NCBI GenBank assembly: GCA_964453115.1
Contig: CAYVRT010000016.1
Coordinates: forward strand, 1-64,000
DNA from: JAIWNK01 sp964453115
Lineage (GTDB): Bacteria > Chloroflexota > Anaerolineae > Anaerolineales > Anaerolineaceae
DNA: 64,000 bases
Reading direction: 5' to 3'
Shown: positions 8,717-17,483 of the stretch, one piece after another
Layout of the letters: every line of letters begins with the position of its first letter
Numbering within the stretch: the first letter of the stretch is position 1
Notes under the pieces: generated by a model
Databases searched by the model: none
What the model saw: only the letters and a program-made list of their open reading frames with translations
What the model was told of the DNA's origin: nothing
Program-made: the position numbers and the translations under genes

Positions 8717-9541
8717 TTAGAGCAGCCCAACCAGGCCGCCCAGAATGGCACCCGTCAGGGTGCAGGCTGTGTTGACCCAGTCGTTGTTCAACCAGGGCAG
8801 GCCGCGCAGCGGCCGGGTTGGCGTGCCGCAGCTATGCAAAGGATGACGCTCGGTTTCTTTCTGGCAAGTTGGGCAGGTGTAAATGGCCTGCAATGTTGCG
8901 CCCAGCAGGGAATCGCTCAGGCTGCCCAGCAGCCCGGCCAGGCCCAGCAGCCCCAGGCGCAGCAGGGCCTGCGGTGCGGTCAGGGGGTGCGGCCAAAAGA
9001 GGATTGCAATCAACGCCAGGAACAGTGCGCCAGCACTGGCCGCCAGCGTCCCAAAGGCCGAAATGCCGCCCGATGCGCCGCGCTCCACCACCTGCCCGGT
9101 CGTCAACAGGCGCGGCGGTATGCGGCTCAGCACGCCCAGCTCGGTTGCCCAGGTATCGGCATTGGCAGCCGCCAACGCGCCAGCTGCGGCGGCCCAGGCC
9201 CAATCTGCACCCGGCAGCAGCACAAACAGCACCAGGCAGGCGCCCGCCAGGCCGCCATTGGCAAAGACTTGTGCGGCATCGCGCTGATTGCCTTTGGAGA
9301 ACTTCTCATTCAGCCCGTGCTTGCGCTTGCCAAACAAACGGGAGAGTGCGCTGGAGGTGATGAAGAAGCCCAGCAGCAGGGCCGCCCCGCCCCAGCCGCC
9401 CAGGCCAAAGAAGACCGTCCCCAACAGCACCGCCGCCAGCGCTCCGCTGCGGTTGAGTGTGCGCAGCCTGTAGGCCAGCAGAGCAATGAAGAGCGCCAGG
9501 CCAAAGCCAAGCGCCACCCTTAGATTTGCAATTGCATCCAT
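8717..9541 (-). CDS. DUF92 family integral membrane protein
   Basis: Polytopic membrane protein of about seven helices that matches the DUF92/TIGR00297 family. Characteristic pieces are the ATVLGTVFFGLGGW-like N-terminal region, the KRKHGLNEKFSKGNQRDA loop and the ANADTWATELG motif, with a C-terminal tail ending in LNNDWVN. Plant members include VTE6, a phytyl-phosphate kinase, so a prenyl or lipid phosphate kinase role is possible. Bacterial members are largely uncharacterised. A cysteine-containing loop (TCPTCQKETERHPLHSCG) near the C-terminus could bind a metal. It lies 7 bases downstream of the PH-domain gene. Confidence 0.8.
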   Translation of the reverse strand: MDAIANLRVALGFGLALFIALLAYRLRTLNRSGALAAVLLGTVFFGLGGWGGAALLLGFFITSSALSRLFGKRKHGLNEKFSKGNQRDAAQVFANGGLAGACLVLFVLLPGADWAWAAAAGALAAANADTWATELGVLSRIPPRLLTTGQVVERGASGGISAFGTLAASAGALFLALIAILFWPHPLTAPQALLRLGLLGLAGLLGSLSDSLLGATLQAIYTCPTCQKETERHPLHSCGTPTRPLRGLPWLNNDWVNTACTLTGAILGGLVGLL

Positions 9542-9548
9542 ACGCCCC

Positions 9549-10451
9549 TCATTTCAGGAAGAATAAAGAAATCAACAACAAGACCGGCAGCAAAACGCTA
9601 GCCGCCCACAGCAAATAGCCAACCGGGCGCTCCGCACTGCGGCGATAGAAGAACAAGCCCAGCAGCCAATCGGCGACCATCGCCAGGCTGCTCAGCACCG
9701 GCAGGAGCAGCAAACTAGCCGCCGGGCCTGGGGCAAGCGGCAAACCTTGCGCATCAAACCCCAACGAAACGGTCGTGCGCTGCGGAATCAGCACGCTTGC
9801 GGCGACAAACAAAGCCACATTCAGCAGCAGCGACGCCAGGAAGAAGCTGCGGACGAGCAGTAAGCGCCACAACTCCTGAACAAAGTAGCCCGGACGGGCC
9901 GAAAAGGCCGCGATGGGGCTGAGGCAGCCCAGTTCGACGCTATCGCGAAAGGTGCGCAGGAAGGCCTTGGGGTCTTCTGGTGAAATGGCATAGACCCGTT
10001 CCGGGGTTGCAACCAGCAGCAGGCAGGCTTCGTCACTTGCCAGATATTCAATGCTGCCCAGGTCGGGGCTGAGGCGGCTGCCGAGCAGGGCGCCCGGCAT
10101 GGCAAGCAGCGGGGCCGGCAGGTGCAGCCCCGATTCGGCTGCCGGACGGACCCATTCCACGCGGTCGAGCGGAATATCCTCAACGCGCAGCCCCCAACGC
10201 AGGCGCAGGCCATCGCGTTCCAGGCTGTAGCGGGCGGTAAACAAGGCATAGGCGCGATAGGCCAAAAGGGGCAGGGGGGCGAGGAAAATCAAGGCGCCCA
10301 GCAGCAGGCCCATGAAGGCCACGCCGGCCGGTTGTTGGGCAGCGAGCAGGAACAAACCGCCCCCCACAGCCAGGCCAACCAGCAGCAGCCCGCTCAGGAA
10401 GATCAGGCCGCGCCGGCGCGGGGGCAGAAAGAGGGCAGCCGACTCACTCAT
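9549..10451 (-). CDS. Membrane protein with bacterial PH-like domain
   Basis: About 300 aa. Two N-terminal membrane helices (about residues 14-60) are followed by a soluble bacterial PH-like domain, recognisable from the YSLERDGLRLRWGLRVEDIPL segment and a second half ending in RVYAISPEDPKAFL. Two or three C-terminal helices close the protein. The function is unknown; such domains often accompany membrane-surface or stress proteins. I chose the ATG at 10451 because it begins 5 bases after the aminotransferase stop. An in-frame ATG at 10493 would overlap that gene by 37 bases. Confidence 0.7.
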   Translation of the reverse strand: MSESAALFLPPRRRGLIFLSGLLLVGLAVGGGLFLLAAQQPAGVAFMGLLLGALIFLAPLPLLAYRAYALFTARYSLERDGLRLRWGLRVEDIPLDRVEWVRPAAESGLHLPAPLLAMPGALLGSRLSPDLGSIEYLASDEACLLLVATPERVYAISPEDPKAFLRTFRDSVELGCLSPIAAFSARPGYFVQELWRLLLVRSFFLASLLLNVALFVAASVLIPQRTTVSLGFDAQGLPLAPGPAASLLLLPVLSSLAMVADWLLGLFFYRRSAERPVGYLLWAASVLLPVLLLISLFFLK

Positions 10452-10456
10452 GGCAA

Positions 10457-11641
10457 TTAGAGCTGCGCCAACACCTGTTGCAAGGCGTGACAAACAGCCT
10501 CAATTTGCTCATCCGTCATCACACCCGAGAAGGGCAGCGCCAGACCGCGCTCGCCCAGGTCTTCGGTGACCGGGTAGCGCCCGGGGCCATAGCCAAAACG
10601 CTCCACCATGTAGGGTTGCAAGTGAATGGGCAAGAAATAGGGCCGCACCGGAACGCCGCGTTCGGCCAGGCGGCGGGCAACCTCGGCCCGGTTCAGCCCA
10701 TGCGCCAGGCGAATGACATACACAAACCAGCTAACGCGGGTTGTTTCGGGCGCAATCCAGGGCGTTTCAATTCCATCCAGGCTGCCGAGCAAGGCCTGAT
10801 AGCAGTCGGCCACGCGCTGCCGGCGCGCGAGCAATTCCTCCAGGCGCGCCATCTGCGCCCCACCCAGCGCGGCGCTCAACTCATCCATGCGGTAGTTGTA
10901 GCCCAGGTGTGTGTGTTGGAGCCAGGTGTCGCCCGGGGCGCGCCCCTGATTGCGCAAGGCACGCATCAGCCCGGCGGCAGCATCGTCATCGGTCACAATC
11001 AAACCGCCCTCGCCCGTCGTAATTTGCTTGTTGGGGTAAAAGGCAAACACGGCGCTATCGGCCAGGCTGCCAGCCCGGCGGCCCTTATATTCCGCACCGA
11101 GGGCCTCGCAGGAATCCTCAATCAGCGCCAGCCCGGCGGCCTGCGCCACTGCACGCAGTGCATCCCAATCGGCGGGCTGCCCAAACACATCCACGCCCAA
11201 AATGGCACGCAAACGGCCATGTTGCGGAGCGCCCAGGCCAGGCAGCCAACGCTCCGCCGCGACGCCGCCCTGCTGCAAATCGCGTGTCGCCTCAGCCACC
11301 TGCGCCACATCCAGGTTGCCGGTGCGCGGGTCCACATCCACAAACACAGGCGTTGCCTGCTCAAACAACAAGACATTCGTCGAGGCAACGAACGAGAAGG
11401 GCGTCGTAATCACCAGGTCGCCCAGGCCAATATCCGCCGCCCGAACGCACAGGTGCAGCCCGGCGGTGCCAGAATTGACGCCAATGGCGTGCTTTTGGCC
11501 GGTGTAGGTGCGGAAAGCCGCCTCAAACGCCTCAATGCGCGGCCCCATGCTGAGCATGGGGGTTTGCAAAACATCCATCACCGCCTGCCGTTCAGCATCG
11601 GTCAGGTCAGGGTTCGACATGGGAATTGGCAAGGTCATCAT
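10457..11641 (-). CDS. DegT/DnrJ/EryC1/StrS family sugar aminotransferase
   Basis: PLP-dependent aminotransferase that usually transfers an amino group to a keto-sugar nucleotide in surface polysaccharide or antibiotic-sugar synthesis. The Schiff-base lysine is K205 in FAFYPNKQITTGEGG. VNSGTAGLHL (from residue 55) and EDSCEALGAEYKG (from about 175) are family signatures. Length is 394 aa. It sits 12 bases downstream of proS. A NeuD/PglD-like acyltransferase is encoded 3 kb upstream in the same run, which suggests an acetamido-deoxysugar pathway, though no dehydratase is present. The sugar substrate cannot be read from the sequence. Confidence 0.88.
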   Translation of the reverse strand: MMTLPIPMSNPDLTDAERQAVMDVLQTPMLSMGPRIEAFEAAFRTYTGQKHAIGVNSGTAGLHLCVRAADIGLGDLVITTPFSFVASTNVLLFEQATPVFVDVDPRTGNLDVAQVAEATRDLQQGGVAAERWLPGLGAPQHGRLRAILGVDVFGQPADWDALRAVAQAAGLALIEDSCEALGAEYKGRRAGSLADSAVFAFYPNKQITTGEGGLIVTDDDAAAGLMRALRNQGRAPGDTWLQHTHLGYNYRMDELSAALGGAQMARLEELLARRQRVADCYQALLGSLDGIETPWIAPETTRVSWFVYVIRLAHGLNRAEVARRLAERGVPVRPYFLPIHLQPYMVERFGYGPGRYPVTEDLGERGLALPFSGVMTDEQIEAVCHALQQVLAQL

Positions 11642-11653
11642 GGCAGCGTCTCC

Positions 11654-13378
11654 TTATTGGTCTGAGGGATGGTCAAGATAGTGGCGCAATGCGGCGCATA
11701 CATCCGTGACCGGCAGAATGTGCGCCTCGGCGCTGCGGCGGGGCTTGAATTCCACTCCGCCCTGCTTGAGCGAGCGCTCACTGACCGTCAGGCGCACCGG
11801 CAGGCCAATCAAATCGGCATCGGCGAATTTCACCCCGGCGCTCTCCGCTCGGTCATCGAAGAGCGGCTCCAGCCCGGCGGCGGTCAGTTCAGCCACCAAC
11901 GCCTGAGCGGCAGCATCCGGCGCGCCGCTTTTGCCGCTCAGCAGCACCAAGTGCGCCGCATAGGGCGCAACCGCAGACGGCCAGCACAGCCCGCGTTCAT
12001 CATGGTGTTCCTCGGCAATGCAGGCCAGCAGCCGCCCGACCCCAATGCCATAACTGCCCATAATCACCGGGCGATTTTCGCCTTGCTCATCCAAGAAGCG
12101 ACAGCCAACCGCATCGCTATAGCGCGTGCCGAGCTTGAAGATATTGCCAACCTCCACACCGCGTTGCAACCGCATGGCTGCGCCACAGGTCGGGCAAGCG
12201 CAGCCTTCGCTGGCTGCGGCCAGGTCGCCAACCCGTGCCGCCTGATAGTCACGGCCATAGTTGACGTTGCGCAGGTGATAGCCGGCCTCATTGGCCCCTG
12301 CCACCAGGTTCGGGCAGTGCGGAATCAATTCATCCACCACCACACAATCCGTCGGCAGGCCAAGCGGCGAGGCATAGCCCGGCTCGGCGCCAGCAGCCCG
12401 AATTTCATCCTCGGTTGCCGGGCGCAGGTCTTTGGCGGCCAGCAAATTGGCAAGTTTGGTTTCGTTGATATCCATATCGCCGCGCACCACAGCAAAGATA
12501 AATTGCTGACGTTCATCGCTGAGCGTGGCGGTGAAGAAGACTGCCTTGGCCGTTTGTGCCGGGGAGATGTGCAGGAATTCGGCCAGTTCGGCAATGCTCG
12601 AGGCGCCCGGGGTTGCCACTTTTTCCAGCGGGCGGGCCTCCTCCGGCTGCGGCTGCGGTCGGGCAAAGCGCGCCACCTGCCGGTTGGCCGAGTAGCCGCA
12701 GGAATCGCAGAAGAGGAGCGAATCCTCACCAATTGGCGTCAGGTACATGTATTCATGTGCCAGTTTGCCGCCCATCATGCCCGTATCCGATTGCACCGCA
12801 ACCACCGGCAAGCCGCACCGCTCAAAAATATTGAGATAGGCCTGATAGTGTGCCTGATACTGTTGGTCCAGCCCCTCCCAGTCCGCATCCAGGCTGTAGC
12901 TATCCAGCATGGTAAATTCGCGCACCCGAATCAGCCCGGCACGCGGGCGCGGGTCATCGCGCCACTTGGTTTGCAGGTGATAGATGAGCGCCGGTAGCTG
13001 CTGATAGGAGCGAATTTCAGTGCGCACCAGGTCGGCGACAACTTCTTCATGCGTCATCGCCAGCACCAGGGGGCGCTCGTTGCGGTCGGCAAACCGGGTC
13101 AGTTCGGGTCCAATTTGATCGTAGCGCCCGGTTGCCTGCCAGACGCGCGCCGGGTTGACAACCGGCATGGTCAGTTCCTGCCCGCCAATGGCGTTCATCT
13201 CCTGACGCAGGATGGCCTCCATGCGGTCCAGGGTGCGGCGCGCCAACGGCAAATAGGAAAAGATGCCGCTGCCCAGCGGACGAATGAAGCCAGCGCGCAC
13301 CAGCAATTGATGGCTCGTCACCTCCACATCGGCAGGCGCTTCACGCAATGTCGTGCCAAACAAACGCGAAAATTTCAT
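11654..13378 (-). CDS. proS: Prolyl-tRNA synthetase (bacterial type)
   Basis: Class II aminoacyl-tRNA synthetase charging tRNA-Pro. It has the bacterial architecture: N-terminal catalytic part with motif 2 (LIRVREFTMLDSYS, about 145-160), an inserted YbaK-like editing domain (about 225-390), motif 3 (GSYGIGVGRLLACIAEEH, about 440) and a C-terminal anticodon-binding domain. Length is 574 aa, normal. It overlaps nothing and lies 1 base after the CPBP protease stop. No T-box is visible ahead of it, unlike pheST. Confidence 0.96.
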   Translation of the reverse strand: MKFSRLFGTTLREAPADVEVTSHQLLVRAGFIRPLGSGIFSYLPLARRTLDRMEAILRQEMNAIGGQELTMPVVNPARVWQATGRYDQIGPELTRFADRNERPLVLAMTHEEVVADLVRTEIRSYQQLPALIYHLQTKWRDDPRPRAGLIRVREFTMLDSYSLDADWEGLDQQYQAHYQAYLNIFERCGLPVVAVQSDTGMMGGKLAHEYMYLTPIGEDSLLFCDSCGYSANRQVARFARPQPQPEEARPLEKVATPGASSIAELAEFLHISPAQTAKAVFFTATLSDERQQFIFAVVRGDMDINETKLANLLAAKDLRPATEDEIRAAGAEPGYASPLGLPTDCVVVDELIPHCPNLVAGANEAGYHLRNVNYGRDYQAARVGDLAAASEGCACPTCGAAMRLQRGVEVGNIFKLGTRYSDAVGCRFLDEQGENRPVIMGSYGIGVGRLLACIAEEHHDERGLCWPSAVAPYAAHLVLLSGKSGAPDAAAQALVAELTAAGLEPLFDDRAESAGVKFADADLIGLPVRLTVSERSLKQGGVEFKPRRSAEAHILPVTDVCAALRHYLDHPSDQ

Positions 13379-13379
13379 T

Positions 13380-14114
13380 TCATACCATCCATAACCAGCC
13401 AGAAACTGCCCGCCACAGGGCCGGCGCCAAAATATGCCCGGTGCGGCGCGCCATCCAGCCCAAAAGGAGCGCCTGGACGAAGCTCAGCCCGGCAAACAAA
13501 GCCAGCTGCGGCCATGATGTGGCAAACAACCAGAGCGGCAGCTGCCAGACAACGCTCAGCAGGCTGCTCAACAACCAGCCATTGCGCGTCCCCAGCCAGG
13601 CCTCCAGGCGTGCCTGGAGATAGCCGCGCTGCACTGCCTCCTCGGAGAGGGCCAGCCCCAGCCAGAGGAACAGCCCACTCACCTGCTCAGCCGATAGCCC
13701 CGCGAAAATGGTCATGAACTTGCCGCGCAGGAAGATGCTGAGGAAGGCCAGCGCCAGGGCCATTTGCAGGCCAGGGCCAAGCAGTTCGCGACCCAGGCGC
13801 GCCGAGCGCAGCGGCTGTCGGTTGAGGAAGAGCAGCAAACCAAAGGGCAACAGGCTGAGCAGTGCCAGGCGCAGACGCTGATTCAGCAGGCTAACGTTTT
13901 GTGGCGACCAGGTGAGCGAGGAGGAATGCGCAAGCAGGAACCAACCACCCGCCAGACAGGCCAACAAGAGCGCCACCGCCGTCAGCGCCTCGCGGCGCGG
14001 GGCGCGGAAGACAAGGCGCGGGTGCCGAAAGCGCGGGCTGAGGCCGAGAATCATCACGACCGCCACCGCGCCCAGCGCGTCACTCAACAGGGCAAGCAGC
14101 GCTTTGGTTTCCAT
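13380..14114 (-). CDS. CPBP-family intramembrane glutamic endopeptidase
   Basis: Multi-helix membrane protease of the CAAX-processing/bacteriocin-processing (Abi, Rce1-like) family. The catalytic motif EEAVQRG (the EExxxR pattern) is seen about two-thirds along, and a second conserved helix ends in RTGHILAPALWRA, which contains the expected histidine. Length is 244 aa with about seven hydrophobic segments. Targets of bacterial members are mostly unknown. It lies between bactofilin and proS with gaps of 3 and 1 bases, so it is part of the long minus-strand run. Confidence 0.85.
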   Translation of the reverse strand: METKALLALLSDALGAVAVVMILGLSPRFRHPRLVFRAPRREALTAVALLLACLAGGWFLLAHSSSLTWSPQNVSLLNQRLRLALLSLLPFGLLLFLNRQPLRSARLGRELLGPGLQMALALAFLSIFLRGKFMTIFAGLSAEQVSGLFLWLGLALSEEAVQRGYLQARLEAWLGTRNGWLLSSLLSVVWQLPLWLFATSWPQLALFAGLSFVQALLLGWMARRTGHILAPALWRAVSGWLWMV

Positions 14115-14117
14115 CGC

Positions 14118-14552
14118 CTAGGCCGTAGCCTCGCCGCCCGCATCTGCGGGTGCTTCGGGTTCATCCAATTGCAGTTCAATTTTTTCTTCCATGCACACCT
14201 GCCCGCGCAGGAAGGCCCCCTCTTCGGTTGCAAACGCCACCGTGCGCACATCGCCCCACACCCGGCCTGTGCTGCGAATTTCAATTTTTTCAGCGGTCAC
14301 ATTGCCGCGCAGCGCTCCGCCAACGATGACTGTGTTGGCGCGCACCTCCGGGCAGCTCACCCGCCCGGTTTCACCAATCACCAACAGGCCGCGCAGGGTA
14401 ATTTCGCCTTCAAAGGCCCCTTCAATGCGCACCCCACCGCTGCCGCGCAGGCTGCCCTGCCAGGTGATGCCCCCACCCAGCACCGAGGTCACCCGTTCAA
14501 CATTGCCACTTGCTGCCGCACCAGGCGGCGTAGGAGAAGATTTGCGAAACAT
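14118..14552 (-). CDS. Bactofilin (polymer-forming cytoskeletal protein)
   Basis: Small right-handed beta-helix protein that polymerises at the membrane in cell-shape or polarity functions. The body has repeated short beta-strand units (GNVERVTSVLGGGITWQGS, GGVRIEGAFEG, GNVTAEKIEI) typical of bactofilins (DUF583). The 5' end was set at the ATG at 14552 (MFRKSSPTPPG), preceded by GGAG. The longer frame to 14687 would run into the neighbouring acyltransferase gene. The protein is then 144 aa, a usual length, with an acidic Ala/Glu-rich tail. Confidence 0.9.
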   Translation of the reverse strand: MFRKSSPTPPGAAASGNVERVTSVLGGGITWQGSLRGSGGVRIEGAFEGEITLRGLLVIGETGRVSCPEVRANTVIVGGALRGNVTAEKIEIRSTGRVWGDVRTVAFATEEGAFLRGQVCMEEKIELQLDEPEAPADAGGEATA

Positions 14553-14583
14553 TGTAATAAAAACTCCACTTCGAGAAGAAAGA

Positions 14584-15234
14584 TCAGGCCGGACGGGGCG
14601 GCCAAATGCTGCCCGCCCACACCACCGCACCTGCTGGAACACTGGCCTTGACGGTTGCACCATTGCCAACGCGGGCGCGGCGGCCAATCGTCAAATCGAG
14701 GTTGACAGTTACGCCCATCCCCAACTGCGCCTCATCCTCCACCCTCACCCGCCCGGCCAGGCGCACGCCCGGCGAAAGGTTAACCACCCGCCCAAGCTGA
14801 CAATCGTGCGAGAGGATGCAGCCAGCATTGATGAGCGTGCCAAAACCCACCCGGCTATCGCTGCTGAGGTAAGAGAGGGCAAGCACCTGCACGCCCGCCT
14901 CAAGGGTGACACTCGGCTCAAGCACTGCCGAAGGATGCACCAGGGTTGGGAACGCAAACCCGACAGCCTGCAAGCGCTCAAAGACGCCTAAGCGCACCTC
15001 CACATTGCCAATTCCCCCCACGGCGTTGACTGCCTGCCGCACCCCCTGCGCGAACAGGCCCGCCAGACATTCCGCCCCGCCCAGGACCGGCACGCCCAGC
15101 ACCTGCTCCCCTACCGGCACGCCATCATCCACCAGGCCAACCACCTGATAGCCGCCCAGGCTGCGCAACAAATCCAGCACCGTTTTGCTATGTCCGCCAG
15201 CACCATAGACCAGGATGGGAATGGAATTGCTCAT
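14584..15234 (-). CDS. NeuD/PglD-family sugar O- or N-acyltransferase
   Basis: Left-handed beta-helix acyltransferase with an N-terminal nucleotide-sugar-binding Rossmann half (ILVYGAGGHSKTVLDLL) and hexapeptide repeats from about residue 95. Family members acetylate amino-sugar nucleotides or sialic acid. The start was set to the ATG at 15234, 7 bases after the upstream stop, because upstream in-frame ATGs lie inside the glycosylase gene. Length 216 aa fits the family. It could partner the sugar aminotransferase at 10457, but the two are not adjacent, so this is inference. Confidence 0.87.
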   Translation of the reverse strand: MSNSIPILVYGAGGHSKTVLDLLRSLGGYQVVGLVDDGVPVGEQVLGVPVLGGAECLAGLFAQGVRQAVNAVGGIGNVEVRLGVFERLQAVGFAFPTLVHPSAVLEPSVTLEAGVQVLALSYLSSDSRVGFGTLINAGCILSHDCQLGRVVNLSPGVRLAGRVRVEDEAQLGMGVTVNLDLTIGRRARVGNGATVKASVPAGAVVWAGSIWPPRPA

Positions 15235-15241
15235 GGGCCTA

Positions 15242-15811
15242 TTATATCCAAAAACGCCAGGGAATGCTGCGCCAGGGTTCGGGCGCATAGGCAATGCCAA
15301 TCCGCGGCCCGCTCTGCCAGGCAGGTGATTGCTCAGCCGGCTCAATCCACAGCCCGGATTGTGGGTTGCACAGGTCGGCAGCGTTCAGTTCACCGGTAAT
15401 GCCCAGTGCACGCGTCAGGCGCGCCGGCCCGGCGCACCACACCGCCGCCGGATGGCCGGCACGCCGCTCGGCAATCAGTTCCAGCCCCTCACAAGGGCGC
15501 AGCCGGCGAATCAAAACCGCCGCCGGAAAGTCCGCACGGTCACAAACTGCGTTCAGGCACCAATGCATCCCATAGGTGAAATAGATGTAAGCATAGCCAG
15601 GCGGGCCAAACATGGCCGCATTGCGCGGCGTGCGCCCGCGCCGTGCATGGCAGGCCAGGTCATCCCGGCCACGGTAGGCCTCCGTTTCGGTGATGATGCC
15701 CGCCAAACGGACCCCATCCACAACGCGCACCAGCCGTTGCCCAAGCAACGCCGGGGCAACGGCCAGCACATCGCGATCATAAAAGCTGCGCGGCAAGGGG
15801 GTGAGCATCAT
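15242..15811 (-). CDS. 3-methyladenine DNA glycosylase (AAG/MPG family)
   Basis: Monofunctional alkylpurine-DNA glycosylase starting base-excision repair. Recognisable elements are LAGIITETEAYRGRDDLACHA (contains the catalytic Glu), RTPRNAAMFGPPGYAYIYFTYG and MHWCLNAV, all close to the AAG consensus. Length is about 189 aa from the ATG at 15811. An upstream in-frame ATG at 15838 is less likely because family members start directly before the LPRSFYDRD segment. It is the first gene of the minus-strand run going down to 7442. Confidence 0.93.
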   Translation of the reverse strand: MMLTPLPRSFYDRDVLAVAPALLGQRLVRVVDGVRLAGIITETEAYRGRDDLACHARRGRTPRNAAMFGPPGYAYIYFTYGMHWCLNAVCDRADFPAAVLIRRLRPCEGLELIAERRAGHPAAVWCAGPARLTRALGITGELNAADLCNPQSGLWIEPAEQSPAWQSGPRIGIAYAPEPWRSIPWRFWI

Positions 15812-15849
15812 GGCAGCAATTGTACCACGCCCACCCACTCGGGCGCAGG

Positions 15850-16683
15850 TCAGGCCTGTGCCAGGCGGTGCTTGCGCACAAACCGGACGCCGACGCCCAT
15901 CAAACGGCCATACAGCCCCGGGCTAAGGCGATGAATCCACCACAGCAGGTGATTATGCGGCGCATCCAAAATGATGCTCTGATTGCGCGCCACCCCGCGC
16001 AGAATGCCGCGCGCGCTCTCCGCCGGGTCAATCAACTTAAATTCGGTCAACATCTCGCGCCGCACGGCCTCGGCATCTACCCCCACAAAAAGCGCCTTAT
16101 CGAACACCTCGGTGCGAATGGCGCCCGGGCAAGCCACGCTGACCCGTACCCCTAGCTCCAAGGCCTCCAGGCGCAAGGCAGTGGAAAGCCCCACCACGCC
16201 ATGCTTGGCCGCCGTGTAAGGGGCCGACATGGGCATGGGTGCCAGGCCATCCAGCGAGGCCGTGTTAACGATATGCCCGCTCCCCTGACGCAGCATGACG
16301 GCATAGGCCGCCTGTGTGCCATAGATGACGCCCCACAAATTGACGGCCAGGATGCGTTGCCAGTGTTCGGCCTGCATGTCACGCACCTCACCGCAAATGG
16401 TGATGCCCGCATTGTTGAACATATAATCCAGGCGTCCAAACTCAGTCACAACGCCTTCGACCAGCGCCTCAACCTGTGCCGGCTGCGTCACATCCACCGC
16501 GCGGGCGCAGGCCTGCGGCCCCAGTTCTTCGGCCACCTGTTGGGCGCGCGGCTCATTAATATCCGCAACCACCACCTTTGCCGCACCCAATGGCACCAAT
16601 TCAGCGCACAATGCCCGTCCCAGCCCGGAAGCGCCGCCCGTGACAATTGCCACCTTGTTTTGAAATATTGCCAATTTGTTCAT
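15850..16683 (-). CDS. Short-chain dehydrogenase/reductase
   Basis: Classical SDR oxidoreductase. NAD(P) binding is by TGGASGLG near residue 15. The active site has YTAAK (Tyr and Lys), with the preceding serine in the NTASLDG region. An acidic residue after beta-2 (VVVADINE) suggests NAD preference. The start was set at the ATG at 16683, which overlaps the padR stop in an ATGA junction, so the two genes are translationally coupled. The substrate is unknown. Coupling suggests that PadR controls it directly. About 277 aa, usual for SDRs with a C-terminal extension. Confidence 0.88.
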   Translation of the reverse strand: MNKLAIFQNKVAIVTGGASGLGRALCAELVPLGAAKVVVADINEPRAQQVAEELGPQACARAVDVTQPAQVEALVEGVVTEFGRLDYMFNNAGITICGEVRDMQAEHWQRILAVNLWGVIYGTQAAYAVMLRQGSGHIVNTASLDGLAPMPMSAPYTAAKHGVVGLSTALRLEALELGVRVSVACPGAIRTEVFDKALFVGVDAEAVRREMLTEFKLIDPAESARGILRGVARNQSIILDAPHNHLLWWIHRLSPGLYGRLMGVGVRFVRKHRLAQA

Positions 16684-17237
16684 GATTCGCTTTCCTTTTC
16701 CGCAAATGATTGCAACCCTTGCAGGGTCGTTTCCAGCCAATCCAGTTCCATCTGATAAAATCGAATTCCATTCTCAACAATCGCCTGCCACAAAAAAGCC
16801 TCCCGCTCACTGCGCGCAAACCCCTCCGCCGGACGGTAGAGGTCGGTCTGATAGGTTTTGAGCCGTTCCTGCAAACGCGCCCGGTAGCCAAGCAAGAGCG
16901 CCTGAATGCGTTGGTTTTCCAACCGGTCACACCAGGCCAGCCGCACCAGCAAGGGATGATGAAAGGTCGGTAAGTCGAAGGATTGCTCCAACCAGGCGCG
17001 CAGGGCATCCTGCCCGGCTGCGGTAATGGAATAGACCTTCTTGTTCGGGCGTTCGGTCTGTTGAACCACCTCCACCTCAACCAGGCCTTCTTTCAGCAGT
17101 TCATCCAGCGTGCGGTAGATTTGGGTATGTGTCGCCGACCAATAAAACTGCACCGAAGAATCAAACATCGTTTTCAGGTCATAGCCAGAAAGGGGCGTCA
17201 TATCCAAAAAACCGAGAATTACATATTTGAGCGTCAT
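16680..17237 (-). CDS. PadR-family transcriptional regulator
   Basis: Winged-helix repressor of the PadR family, about 185 aa. The N-terminal domain has the typical LKYVILGFLDMTPLSGYDLK start and an IYRTLDELLKEGLVEVE recognition region. The C-terminal half is helical (Vir_C-like) and probably dimerises. It is first in an operon with the SDR at 15850. A consensus promoter and a dyad lie directly upstream (17251-17308), which suggests autorepression released by a phenolic or other hydrophobic effector, as known for PadR proteins. Confidence 0.93.
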   Translation of the reverse strand: MTLKYVILGFLDMTPLSGYDLKTMFDSSVQFYWSATHTQIYRTLDELLKEGLVEVEVVQQTERPNKKVYSITAAGQDALRAWLEQSFDLPTFHHPLLVRLAWCDRLENQRIQALLLGYRARLQERLKTYQTDLYRPAEGFARSEREAFLWQAIVENGIRFYQMELDWLETTLQGLQSFAEKESES

Positions 17238-17250
17238 CCTTACTCCTCTT

Positions 17251-17308
17251 ATGAAACATATTTCATATCAAACAAGGTTAATATAAATGATATTTGCCGA
17301 AATGTCAA
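17251..17308 (-). promoter_or_regulatory. padR promoter with candidate PadR operator
   Basis: On the minus strand TTGACA (17303-17308) is separated by exactly 17 bases from TATATT (17280-17285), a near-ideal sigma-70 promoter. Downstream of the expected start point lies the imperfect palindrome ATGAAACATATTTCAT (17251-17266; 14 of 16 positions symmetrical), just ahead of an AGGAG ribosome-binding site. The position after the promoter and before the regulator gene fits an autoregulatory operator. The rest of the 17238-17483 gap shows nothing else that I can support. Confidence 0.72.
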
Positions 17309-17483
17309 GCATTCGATTGGGAATGTTCGTTGGTTGCAACGACAACCGGAAAGCTCTATTTCCGAATTGATTGAAGTTTGGTACAATCATTTCAGATTGA
17401 AGTACACTTTTGGCTCTTGCGGCCAATTGCAACTGGAACCCTTTTTGGGACCAACCCTGTTCATCTACATAGGGCAAAAATAA

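Noticed and set aside
10478..11665. 395-codon plus-strand frame opposite the aminotransferase
   Set aside because: The minus-strand protein has all aminotransferase motifs; the plus frame has none.
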